Shown one piece after another: positions 24,231-30,581 of a stretch of 30,581 nt of DNA (within the stretch, counting starts at the first letter, position 1; each line of letters opens with the position of its first letter). This DNA comes from Hadersleviella sp041745395 (GTDB lineage: Bacteria; Chloroflexota; Anaerolineae; Promineifilales; Promineifilaceae), in contig JBGTIZ010000037.1 of the NCBI GenBank assembly GCA_041745395.1, forward strand, positions 1-30,581, read 5' to 3'. The notes beneath the pieces were generated by a model. The model did no database searches. It was given only the letters and a program-made list of their open reading frames with translations, and was not told the origin of the DNA. A program made the position numbers and the translations under genes.

Positions 24231-27200
24231 ATGCCCACTAAACCGCTCTCTTCCTCTCTTCCTCCCTTCCTCTCTTTCTCTTCAAAAACAGTCCCACCGC
24301 TGGTGGGTCTTTTTTTGCTCGGGTGGGGGCTGGGGCGGCTGGTCTTTGAGTCGGTTTTTCCGACGTTGAGCGTGGGGCAGAGTCATTTGTTAGGGGGAAC
24401 CACGGCCGTGGTTCTTTCTCTCGGGTGGCTTTTTTTCATGTCCCAACGTTCAAAGTCAGAGGGGCGGGTGACGTGGCGGCACGGCGTGTCGTTTTGGCCG
24501 CTGTGGCTCAATGCGTGGTATCTGCTCCAGCCGCCGACCAGCGTTAATGTGCTGGCGGGCTGGCTGGCGTGGGGGGGAAGTTTGTACACGGCCGTGTATC
24601 TTGCCCATCTGCTCCACGCCCCGCGTCGGCCCGTAAATCAGAGCCTGCGGCTGGCCTGGGTCATCGCCCCGCTGGTGCTGATTTACGGGCTAACCCTCGG
24701 GCGCACCGTGGGGGCGGCAGATGTCTTTGAGTTTCAGGTGGTTGTGCCGCAGTTGGGCATTGTGCATCCCACGGGGTATCCGCTTTATTTACTGCTGGGC
24801 AAATTGTGGACGGTGCTGATCCCCGGGGGGGAGGTGGCGTGGCGGCTGAATGTGGGCACGGCCGTGTATGCGTTGCTGGCTATCGCCGCTTTGTTTGCCC
24901 TCATGGAACTGGTTTTGCGGTCTGTGCGGGACGACAAGTGGGCGTCTGGTTATCTCAAGGACACGGCCGTGGTTGTCGCTCTGTTCGCCTTTGCCCTCAG
25001 CCCCACCTTTTGGAGCCAAGCCATCGAAGCGGAGATTTACTCCCTGCACAACTTTTTTGTGGCTCTGATTTTGGGGCTGGTGGTCTGGAAATTTCTTGAC
25101 GATCACGAATTATCAAACCACAGAGAACACAGAGACTTTTTTGAGAAAAACTCCGCGCTCTCCGCGCCCTCCGCGGTTAATTCTTGGCGTAAACGCCTGC
25201 CCCTTTCCCCCTTTATTCTCCTCGCCTTTTTGCTTGGGCTTGGGCTAACTAACCATCTGACCACGGTGATTCTGGCCCCGGCCGTGGGCTTGGCTTGGCT
25301 GTTTCACCTGTGGGACAGCCGCCCTGCTGTGACGCAAATCGGCCAGCAGTTGGGCAAAATGTTGCTCGCATTTCTCGCACCGCTCACGCTTTATGTCTAC
25401 TTACCCCTGCGCTGGCAGGCGGTCAACAACGAGCCAATGGGGTTTGGTCGCTTTGTGGGCTGGGTCACGGGCAGTCAGTTTCAGGATGCGTTGCAACTGT
25501 GGGCGTGGCTGGTTGACCCGACTCGTTATGAGGTGGTGGGGCGGCTTTTTGTGGCCGAATGGGCGTGGTGGGGTCTGCTTTTGGCGGGGCTGGGCTTTGG
25601 TTTTATTTTGTGGCGCAACTGGCGGGTGGGGCTGGTACTGGGGGTGACGTGGCTAGGGTATACGTTTTACGCGCTGAATTATTATGTGCCTGATTTGAAC
25701 GTCTTTTTGCTCCCCGCGCATCTGGTCACGGCCGTGTTCTTGGCCGTGGGACTGGTCGGTTTGGGGCAGATAAGCTTCCAGTTCATCCCTAGCGAACGGC
25801 GCGAGCTGAGGGCCGCCTGTGCGCTTTGGCCGCTTTTGCTGTTAATCCCGCTGGGGATAGATGCGGGGCGGGCGTGGCCGACGGTAGACCAATCCCAAAA
25901 TCGGGGGTTGACGCAATGGGGCACGGCCGTGTTAGAACTCCCCCTCGAGACAAACGCGCTCATTTTGGCCGACAGCGAAAAAATTGCCCCGCTCTACTAT
26001 TTGCAACGCGCCGCAGGGATGCGCCCCGATTTAGACATTCGCGTCCTGCCCGACGAGGCGGCGTATCGTGCCGCGCTGAGCGAGGGGCTGGCGGCGGGGC
26101 AAGCCGTTTATTTGGCGCGATTCCTGCCCCGTTTGGAGGGCGCGTATCATTTGCGCTCGCTGGGGCCGCTGACCCAAGTGGGGGCGGAGCCGGTGACGGA
26201 ATTGCCCAACACGGCCGTGTCCCTGCCCACCCCGCTCCACGTTGAAGGGGTGCAACTGCGCGGCTACGAACTGGCCCCGACGGCCGACGAGGCGGATTTT
26301 CACACGGCCGTGACTTTTTACTGGCAAGCAACCCAGCCCATGACCGCGCCGCTCCGCATCTACGTGCGCTGGGCAGACGACGCGCCCATCTACCCCACGG
26401 GGCGGCATCCCGCGCATGATTATTACCCCGTGACGGCGTGGACGAGTGGCGCACAGGGGGAAGGGGAAATTGTGGCTGATTATCACCTGTTGCCCCATCC
26501 GTATCCTCGCCCCGCCCAAGCCGATTTACAGGTGGCCTTCGCCCCGCCCTTTACGCCGCCCGAGGCGTTGCGTTGGCAAACGGTCACGGCCGTGGAGTGG
26601 CCTAATGAGCTAGACCGTCCCGCCTATGACCAAGCAGTGCGGCTTCGCTGGGGGGAGACGGCCTGGGTAACAAGCGTGGCTATGCCCGCCCAAATGCGCC
26701 CGCTGGCGGCGGGGCAAACGGCTTGGCCGGTGCGCTTGGGGGGGCAAAATGTGGCTGAGTTGCAGGTGGTGGGTGAAATGGTGGGGGAGGATTTTGTCAG
26801 GATGTGGGTGGAACAGGAGGGAGGTGGGAACACGGCCGTGTGTGGTTGGTCGCTCAATCCCTTTGCCCCGTCCGCCAGTCGGTGTGAACTGGGGCAAATT
26901 GCCGTGCGCGGGGCGGCCATTCCGCCGGGGGCGACCAATTTCGGCGACCAAATCGCCCTGCTAAGCGTCCAGCCAGAAACAACCACGCTCACGCCGGGCG
27001 GCCAGCTTGCGGTCACGCTCGAATGGCAAAGCCTCAGCCAGATAGAAGAAGATTACACCGTGTTTGTGCAACTGCTCAATCCCGCCGGGAAACTGGTGAC
27101 GCAGGTCGATGCGTGGCCGTTGCAAGGCACATACCCCACCAGCGCGTGGCGGGTCGGCGAAACGATTCGTGACCCGTACTCTCTGTTTCTGCCGTCCGAC

Positions 27201-27341
27201 CTGCCCGCTGGTGAGTACCAGCTAATCATCGGGTTTTACCGACTGGCCGACCTGCAACGCCTGCCCGTCTTGGGCGAAAATGGCCTGCCGCTGGATGATA
27301 AGCATAGCGTGACGGGGCTGGTTGTGGGAAGTGAAGAGTGA
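24231..27341 (+). CDS. DUF2723 (TMEM260-like) GT-C membrane protein
   Basis: 1036 residues. The N-terminus is Ser/Pro-rich from a pyrimidine repeat, then many membrane helices to about 560. The DUF2723 motif is clear at 162-190: AADVFEFQVVVPQLG followed by IVHPTGYPLYLLLGKLW, with D164 and E167 as the catalytic-type acids. The family includes protein O-mannosyltransferase TMEM260. Residues about 290-320 are an in-frame repeat insertion between helices. Two soluble beta modules follow (about 690-790: VTFYWQATQPMTAPL; about 920-1030: LAVTLEWQSL, then PTSAWRVGE and LPVLGENGLP), the latter closest to the consensus of this module. Ten decamers are present, the highest density in the window. The stop lies in GTGARAA heptamers. 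Confidence 0.85.
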   Translation: MPTKPLSSSLPPFLSFSSKTVPPLVGLFLLGWGLGRLVFESVFPTLSVGQSHLLGGTTAVVLSLGWLFFMSQRSKSEGRVTWRHGVSFWPLWLNAWYLLQPPTSVNVLAGWLAWGGSLYTAVYLAHLLHAPRRPVNQSLRLAWVIAPLVLIYGLTLGRTVGAADVFEFQVVVPQLGIVHPTGYPLYLLLGKLWTVLIPGGEVAWRLNVGTAVYALLAIAALFALMELVLRSVRDDKWASGYLKDTAVVVALFAFALSPTFWSQAIEAEIYSLHNFFVALILGLVVWKFLDDHELSNHREHRDFFEKNSALSAPSAVNSWRKRLPLSPFILLAFLLGLGLTNHLTTVILAPAVGLAWLFHLWDSRPAVTQIGQQLGKMLLAFLAPLTLYVYLPLRWQAVNNEPMGFGRFVGWVTGSQFQDALQLWAWLVDPTRYEVVGRLFVAEWAWWGLLLAGLGFGFILWRNWRVGLVLGVTWLGYTFYALNYYVPDLNVFLLPAHLVTAVFLAVGLVGLGQISFQFIPSERRELRAACALWPLLLLIPLGIDAGRAWPTVDQSQNRGLTQWGTAVLELPLETNALILADSEKIAPLYYLQRAAGMRPDLDIRVLPDEAAYRAALSEGLAAGQAVYLARFLPRLEGAYHLRSLGPLTQVGAEPVTELPNTAVSLPTPLHVEGVQLRGYELAPTADEADFHTAVTFYWQATQPMTAPLRIYVRWADDAPIYPTGRHPAHDYYPVTAWTSGAQGEGEIVADYHLLPHPYPRPAQADLQVAFAPPFTPPEALRWQTVTAVEWPNELDRPAYDQAVRLRWGETAWVTSVAMPAQMRPLAAGQTAWPVRLGGQNVAELQVVGEMVGEDFVRMWVEQEGGGNTAVCGWSLNPFAPSASRCELGQIAVRGAAIPPGATNFGDQIALLSVQPETTTLTPGGQLAVTLEWQSLSQIEEDYTVFVQLLNPAGKLVTQVDAWPLQGTYPTSAWRVGETIRDPYSLFLPSDLPAGEYQLIIGFYRLADLQRLPVLGENGLPLDDKHSVTGLVVGSEE
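24246..24283 (+). repeat. Homopyrimidine tract at gene start
   Basis: 38 nt of pure C/T built from about 8-nt CTCTCTTC/CTCCCTTC units, encoding SSSLPPFLSFSS in residues 7-18. It matches the tract in the gene at 8948 (10121-10164), including the shared peptide SLPPFLS. Confidence 0.85.
25103..25186 (+). repeat. Inverted 9-mer element inserted in frame in coding sequence
   Basis: TCACGAATTATCAAACCACA, then 9-mers (GAG, AACACAGAG), a spacer, and the arm CTCCGCGCTCTCCGCGCCCT ending CCGCGGTTAATTCTT. Reverse-complemented, the intergenic element at 21178-21270 has the same flanks and arms, with one more 9-nt unit in one arm. The copy here is about 84 nt (28 codons), has no stop in the gene's frame, and adds a polar loop HREHRDFFEKNSALSAPSAV between two membrane helices. 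Confidence 0.85.
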
Positions 27342-27365
27342 AAAGTGAGAAGTAAGAAGTGAGTG
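27331..27365 (+). repeat. GTGARAA heptamer repeat on stop codon
   Basis: GTGAAGA, GTGAAAA, GTGAGAA, GTAAGAA, GTGAGTG in tandem. The TGA stop (27339-27341) is in the second unit. Same family as 20246-20266. Confidence 0.9.
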
Positions 27366-27367
27366 CC

Positions 27368-27473
27368 CTGAAAAAAGATCAAATCTCTCGCAAAGGCGCG
27401 AAGGACGCAAAGTTTTCCTTGAGGAGTTTTTCTCTTTGCTTCTCGGCGTCTTAGCGAGAGCCGCTTTTTTCAG
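27368..27473. repeat. 106-bp inverted element, terminator-like right end
   Basis: Outer arms CTGAAAAAAG (27368-27377) and CTTTTTTCAG (27464-27473); inner arms CTCTCGC (27385-27391) and GCGAGAG (27454-27460), with CGCAAAG/CTTTGC pairs further in. The interior carries 8-9-nt CGCAAAGG/CGCGAAGGA units, like the elements at 5978 and 21178 but of another sequence. T6 after the last arm could make it a terminator for the DUF2723 gene. Confidence 0.75.
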
Positions 27474-27504
27474 TAAGCTCAGAAGTGGTTTGCGTTCTAA
27501 AATC

Positions 27505-27533
27505 TAGACAATTCCCTAGTACTTTGTTACCAT
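27505..27533 (+). promoter_or_regulatory. Possible promoter of GAF gene
   Basis: TAGACA (27505-27510), 17-nt spacer, TACCAT (27528-27533): 9 of 12 consensus bases. It lies 59 nt before the GAF gene start, which has AAGGACAG upstream as ribosome site. Confidence 0.4.
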
Positions 27534-27592
27534 AACGACATCTACCCGACCATTCATCCCAGCCATTCACCCATCCAAGGACAGAAGTTATC

Positions 27593-28306
27593 ATGCTCAG
27601 TCATACGCCAGCCCGCAATCCCGTTCAGCATTTGCAACAAGAAAATAGCCGCTTGCGTGATGAAAATCGCCGCCTGACGGATACCCTGCAAGCGCATCAG
27701 GCGACGTTGGAGGCGTTGCTGACGTTGCATGAGGTGGCCTCGAGCATCACGCCTGCCACAGATGTGTTGGGTTTGCTGGATCGCATTTTAGAGGTCTCTC
27801 TGCGGAGCATTGGCGCGTCGGATGGGTCGCTGATATTGCTGGATGAAGACCAGACGGAGCTGGTTTTTGTGGTTGTCCACGGCCGTGTGCGGGACCAACT
27901 CACTGGCTACCACATCCCCATCGGCACCGGCATTGCCGGCTGGGTAGCCCAACACAACCAGCCCCTTATTGTGCCCAACGTTAATATTGACCCCCGCTTC
28001 TCCCAAAGCGTAGACAGCGACGTGGATTTCCAAACCCGCTCGATTCTGTGCGTGCCGTTGGTCGGCCGGGGAGACGTGATGGGCGTGATACAGGCCATTA
28101 ACAAAGTAAACGGGCAAGAGTTCGACGATGACGACCTGAGCTTACTGCGGCTGGTGGCTGATTTGGCCACCCGCGCCATGACCACGGCCGAGGATATGTA
28201 CGCCACCGAAGAGCTAGATGAATCAGCCGTCAGCGACGATGAAGCAACGGCCACAACAGATGAAACCGTGTCCGAGATGATTATCGAGGAAGCCCGCAAC
28301 GTTTAA
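27593..28306 (+). CDS. Stand-alone GAF domain protein
   Basis: 237 residues. Residues 12-45 predict a coiled coil (heptad-like QQENSRLRDENRRLTDTLQA). About 50-195 are a GAF domain (DGSLILLDEDQTELVFVVV, IGTGIAGWVAQ, TRSILCVPL, INKVNGQEFDDDD) close to the second GAF of the kinase at 13452; an acidic Glu/Thr/Ser tail follows. There is no output domain, so it probably signals through coiled-coil dimerisation or by partner binding. At the position where the kinase GAF reads VVVHGPTS, this one reads VVVHGRVR, encoded by a CACGGCCGTG decamer (27888); the kinase has CACGGCCCCA there. Transcription ends at a clear terminator. Confidence 0.85.
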   Translation: MLSHTPARNPVQHLQQENSRLRDENRRLTDTLQAHQATLEALLTLHEVASSITPATDVLGLLDRILEVSLRSIGASDGSLILLDEDQTELVFVVVHGRVRDQLTGYHIPIGTGIAGWVAQHNQPLIVPNVNIDPRFSQSVDSDVDFQTRSILCVPLVGRGDVMGVIQAINKVNGQEFDDDDLSLLRLVADLATRAMTTAEDMYATEELDESAVSDDEATATTDETVSEMIIEEARNV

Positions 28307-28358
28307 CCCCCGTTTGTCCCGCGCAGTTCGCCCAAAACAGACCCCTCAGCTAAAATGA

Positions 28359-28386
28359 ACACACGCCCAAGCGCGTGTGTTTTTTT
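28359..28386 (+). terminator. Rho-independent terminator after GAF gene
   Basis: ACACACGC (28359-28366) pairs with GCGTGTGT (28373-28380) across a 6-nt loop, followed by T6. Confidence 0.85.
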
Positions 28387-28443
28387 GTGTCAGCGCGTAG
28401 GAACCAAGTTCCTCATTGAAGGTTAAAAAATTATTTCGGTAAT
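28386..28443 (+). repeat. Dispersed repeat copy B, downstream of a terminator
   Basis: GTGTCAGCGCGTAGGAACC, then AAGTTCCTCATTG and ATTTCGGTAA: the same order of blocks as the minus strand of 91-142. A short inverted piece GTTCCTACACGCT at about 28519-28531 mirrors AGCGCGTAGGAAC, so the whole 28393-28531 stretch has inverted ends. Confidence 0.6.
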
Positions 28444-28452
28444 AAAAAAGAC

Positions 28453-28504
28453 GCCCTCACCCCTAACCCCTCTCCTTTTGGGAGAGGGGTTAGGGGTGAG
28501 GGGC
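28453..28504. repeat. Perfect 22-bp inverted repeat (CCCTCACCCC type)
   Basis: A 22-bp perfect stem (28454-28475 with 28481-28502), beginning CCCTCACCCCTAACCCC, with loop TTTTG. It is flanked by AAAAAAG on the left and CTTTTT on the right, so it can serve as a bidirectional terminator. This sequence type is a widespread bacterial intergenic palindrome. It separates the GAF gene from rmlB. Confidence 0.85.
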
Positions 28505-28565
28505 TTTTTACCCAAATAGTTCCTACACGCTACCTACCAATCCAATCATCCCCCAGAGGTTAAAA

Positions 28566-29585
28566 ATGAAAAACATTCTTGTCACAGGCGGCGCCGGTTT
28601 TATTGGGGCCAACTTTGTCACCTATTTGCTTGAAAAATATGACCAATATAATGTCGTTGTCTTTGATAAACTGACCTATGCGGGCAACTTGGATAACCTG
28701 CTGGCGGTGCAGAATAATTCACGCTACCACTTCTTCCAAGGAGATATTTGCGATGCGGCGGCGGTCACGGCCGTGGTGCGTAACCATCAAATAGACACCA
28801 TCATCAACTTCGCCGCCGAAACCCACGTAGACCGCTCCATCCTCGACCCCGACGCCTTTGTGCGCACGGGCGTCTACGGCACATACATCCTGCTCGAAGC
28901 GGCCAAAACCCACCAGCTAGAGCGGTTCCACCAAATTTCTACCGACGAAGTGTACGGCGACATTCCGCCCGGCTACTCTTCTCTCGAAACCGACCCGCTC
29001 CGCCCCCGTAGCCCCTACGCCGCCAGCAAAGCGAGTGCCGACCTGATGGTGTTGGCTTATCACACGACCTATGACTTGCCCGTGACCATCACCCGTGGCT
29101 CCAACAACATCGGCCCTTACCAGCATCCCGAAAAGGTGATTCCCCTCTTTAGCACCAACGCCCTGCAAGACATTCAGCTTCCCGTTTATGGCGATGGCCT
29201 GCAAAAGCGGGAATATCAGTACGTGTCAGACCATTGCGAGGCGATTGATGTGGTCTTGCATCAGGGGGAACTGGGGGAAATTTATAACGTGGGCACGGGT
29301 GTCGAAATTACCAATATGCGCATGGTTGAGATTTTGCTGGACACGCTGGAAAAACCGCGCGACCTCATTCGGCACGTGACTGATAGGCCGGGGCATGACC
29401 GCCGCTACAGCATCAACATTGACAAAATCAAGTCGCTGGGCTGGGAGCCGCGCCACGAGCCAGAAGAGGCGATTGCGGCTACGGTGCGCTGGTATCGTGA
29501 TAATGAATGGTGGTGGCGCAAGGTGCGCGAAGGGGAGTTTCAGGCGTATTATGAGAAGCAGTACGGAGCGCGGTTGGGGGAGTAG
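28566..29585 (+). CDS. rmlB: dTDP-glucose 4,6-dehydratase
   Basis: 339 residues, normal length for RmlB. The extended SDR fold has the NAD motif TGGAGFIG at 7-14 and the active-site STDEVYGD (Thr-Asp-Glu) near 124-131. Y151 and K155 form the YAASK catalytic pair, and TRGSNNIGPYQHPEK is the family's sugar-binding loop. It converts dTDP-glucose to dTDP-4-keto-6-deoxyglucose, the first committed step to dTDP-rhamnose and related sugars. No rmlA, rmlC or rmlD is present in the window, so the rest of the pathway must be elsewhere. AGAGG precedes the ATG. The stop lies in purine heptamers (29580-29600). Confidence 0.93.
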   Translation: MKNILVTGGAGFIGANFVTYLLEKYDQYNVVVFDKLTYAGNLDNLLAVQNNSRYHFFQGDICDAAAVTAVVRNHQIDTIINFAAETHVDRSILDPDAFVRTGVYGTYILLEAAKTHQLERFHQISTDEVYGDIPPGYSSLETDPLRPRSPYAASKASADLMVLAYHTTYDLPVTITRGSNNIGPYQHPEKVIPLFSTNALQDIQLPVYGDGLQKREYQYVSDHCEAIDVVLHQGELGEIYNVGTGVEITNMRMVEILLDTLEKPRDLIRHVTDRPGHDRRYSINIDKIKSLGWEPRHEPEEAIAATVRWYRDNEWWWRKVREGEFQAYYEKQYGARLGE

Positions 29586-29607
29586 GGGGTGAGGAAGTGA
29601 GGGGGGG
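29580..29607 (+). repeat. GAGTAGG/GGGTGAG/GAAGTGA heptamers on stop codon
   Basis: Three degenerate heptamers, GAGTAGG, GGGTGAG, GAAGTGA, followed by G7; the TAG stop of rmlB (29583-29585) is in the first. Each unit contains a TAG or TGA. Confidence 0.7.
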
Positions 29608-29619
29608 AGGAGCGTTTCC

Positions 29620-29652
29620 AGATTGGTCCAATCTTGAAGATTGGACCAATCT
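29620..29652. repeat. 15-bp inverted repeat of a self-palindromic unit
   Basis: AGATTGGTCCAATCT (29620-29634), TGA, AGATTGGACCAATCT (29638-29652). Each arm is itself an odd palindrome differing only at the central base, so the element can fold as one hairpin or two. No T-tract. A second, unrelated hairpin CCATCCTATAAC/GTTA-TAGGATGG lies at 29724-29758, just before the next gene. Confidence 0.85.
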
Positions 29653-29761
29653 ATATGCCCGCCACCTATCCCTCCCTCTATCTAACAGCTATTTTACATA
29701 CCGTCCGAAATAATATATATTCTCCATCCTATAACAACTGTGTGTTAGCCTAGGATGGCGT

Positions 29762-29977
29762 ATGTCCCTTACACAAACGGAAGCTGATGCCCTATTAGCT
29801 CTGGAAAAAAGGTTTGTCGATAAATCTGTTTTGGTGCTTGGATCAATCGCTATCCACGAAACACGCGAGCTTATCTCAACCGATGGTCGTGAAAAATTCC
29901 TACTTGACATTCATCGTGGACGCATTAACCTAAAAAAGTATACGCTCAATCATCGTGGGCGAATTGTGTACGCGTAA
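29762..29977 (+). pseudogene. Truncated small gene interrupted by IS66-type end
   Basis: 71 residues (begins MSLTQTEADALLALEKRFVD; ends RGRIVYA) that look like only the first half of a longer protein, possibly DUF6978, an assignment I hold loosely. The TAA stop (29975-29977) is not native: it lies inside GTAAGCG, the typical start of IS66-family terminal inverted repeats, which begins at 29974. The host-derived part therefore ends at about 29973. No CACGGCCGTG copies occur in it or after it, and it is more AT-rich than the genes before it, consistent with a recently acquired locus. The downstream half is not in the window. Confidence 0.55.
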
Positions 29978-30058
29978 GCGTTCAGAGGGTATGCAGGGTT
30001 TTGTAAATCCAACTCAAGTAGCATAGACAATTGCGTAGAAATACGTCAATCTTTACCT

Positions 30059-30484
30059 ATGGCACAGCAAGAACCACCACTAGGCATCCCCCAACAAGAT
30101 TGGGCAAATACCCCTAAAAGCGTCCAGATTCTTGTCGAGACACTTTTATCGATGGTTGGTGAATTGCAACAAACTATTCCCCCCTTGCAAAAACGCATTG
30201 ACCAATTGGAGGAAAAGCTCGGTAAAAACTCGCGCAATTCCTCAAAACCGCCTTCAAGCGACGCGCCCAATCATAAGAAGCCTCCTCCAAAACCGAAGAA
30301 AGGGCGTAAACGAGGTGGACAAGTCGGTCACGAGGGGCATAGTCGCGCCTTAAAACCAATTGAAGAAGTCAATCGTGTTATCGTTAGTAAGCCAAGTGAG
30401 TGCCAACACTGTGGGGCACTGTTGTTGGGTTATGATTTCGCTCCTCAACGACATCAAGTTTGCGAATTATGTAGTGGTCACTAA
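30059..30484 (+). pseudogene. IS66 transposase (TnpC) N-terminal fragment
   Basis: 141 residues where a full TnpC has about 450-530. The N-terminal leucine-rich coiled coil (VETLLSMVGELQQTIPPLQK and on to LEEKLG) is followed by the IS66 hallmark KNSRNSSKPPSSDAP, the basic KPKKGRKRGGQVGHEGHSR stretch, and the first Cys pair of the IS66 zinc finger (CQHCG). The next family residues, HQVCEL, are present, but the frame then reads CSGH and stops; the DDE catalytic core is absent. It cannot be an active transposase alone. Confidence 0.8.
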
Positions 30485-30524
30485 TCAGTAACGTACTTTT
30501 TTTGACAAAAGGCGTCTCTTCTCA

Positions 30525-30581
30525 ACCGACTAGCTTCGTCGTGGCCTGCGGCCACGACTCGCTGGAAAGAGGGTGTTTTTT
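30525..30581 (+). repeat. Right-edge repeat with GTGGCC palindrome
   Basis: TCGTGGCC, TGC, GGCCACGA (30537-30555) is a perfect hairpin, followed by CTCGCTGGAAAGAGGGTG and T6 at the very end. It is related to the minus strand of 18-75 and to 21359-21392. The short stretch 30485-30524 shows no feature except T7. Confidence 0.6.

Larger units (their letters stand above)
29974..30581 (+). mobile_element. IS66-family element, left end and partial body
   Basis: Begins with GTAAGCGTTCAGAGGGT at 29974, matching the GTAAGC-type terminal repeat known for IS66, and carries the N-terminal part of an IS66 transposase 85 nt later. The right end is not seen. The usual accessory genes tnpA and tnpB are absent between the end and tnpC, so this is a short IS66 variant or a degraded copy. 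Sequence after 30470 no longer looks like transposase and ends in a repeat shared with the left window edge. Confidence 0.65.

Noticed and set aside
27368..27473. Autonomous miniature transposon
   Set aside because: Inverted ends exist, but no target duplication is visible and the interior is a 9-mer repeat shared in style with other elements; called a repeat only.

Overview
The window looks like a chromosomal contig from a GC-rich, probably environmental bacterium. Its gene content suggests Chloroflexota, perhaps Anaerolineae: several GT-C glycosyltransferases with a soluble C-terminal beta domain, a DUF2723 protein, GAF proteins, a LonC-like protease, a VC1184-type aminotransferase, and abundant short intergenic repeats. 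This placement is inference; there is no rRNA or other marker gene here.

Layout. 1-424: contig edge with repeats and a bidirectional terminator. 425-1267 (-): NYN/YacP-like RNase. 1508-3505 (+): GT-C glycosyltransferase. 3545-6722 (-): TetR regulator, ABC ATPase and two ABC-2 permeases, read as one regulated exporter operon with a visible promoter and tandem operators. 6913-13338 (+): three GT-C glycosyltransferases in tight tandem, then a triple-GAF sensor histidine kinase (13452-15944) and a class V aminotransferase (16023-17333). 17394-17620: a free-standing small structured RNA or micro-ORF with its own strong promoter and terminator. 17821-20256: LonC-like protease. 20308-20829 (-): NUDIX hydrolase. 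21443-22954 (-): alpha/beta hydrolase fused to a cyclic-nucleotide-binding domain. 23130-24180: unknown membrane-associated protein overlapping a DUF3253-like protein. 24231-27341: DUF2723 GT-C protein. 27593-28306: GAF protein. 28566-29585: dTDP-glucose 4,6-dehydratase (rmlB). 29762-30581: a gene fragment apparently cut by an IS66-family element carrying only a transposase fragment, ending in a repeat that resembles the other window edge.

Gene logic. Five GT-C enzymes plus RmlB point to cell-surface glycan or glycoprotein synthesis from polyprenyl-phosphate-linked sugars. The GAF kinase, GAF protein and CNB-hydrolase point to small-molecule sensing. The ABC/TetR block looks like drug or lipid export.

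The strongest unexplained signal is at the DNA-sequence level. The palindrome CACGGCCGTG occurs 47 times (chance expectation about 0.03), always inside genes, and 44 of 47 times read as Thr-Ala-Val. In parallel, degenerate heptamer tandem repeats of several unrelated sequences sit exactly on stop codons. Two palindromic intergenic-type repeats have entered glycosyltransferase genes in frame. Together these suggest a genome shaped by iterated short-sequence processes, analogous to cyanobacterial HIP1 and STRR elements and Rickettsia palindromic elements.
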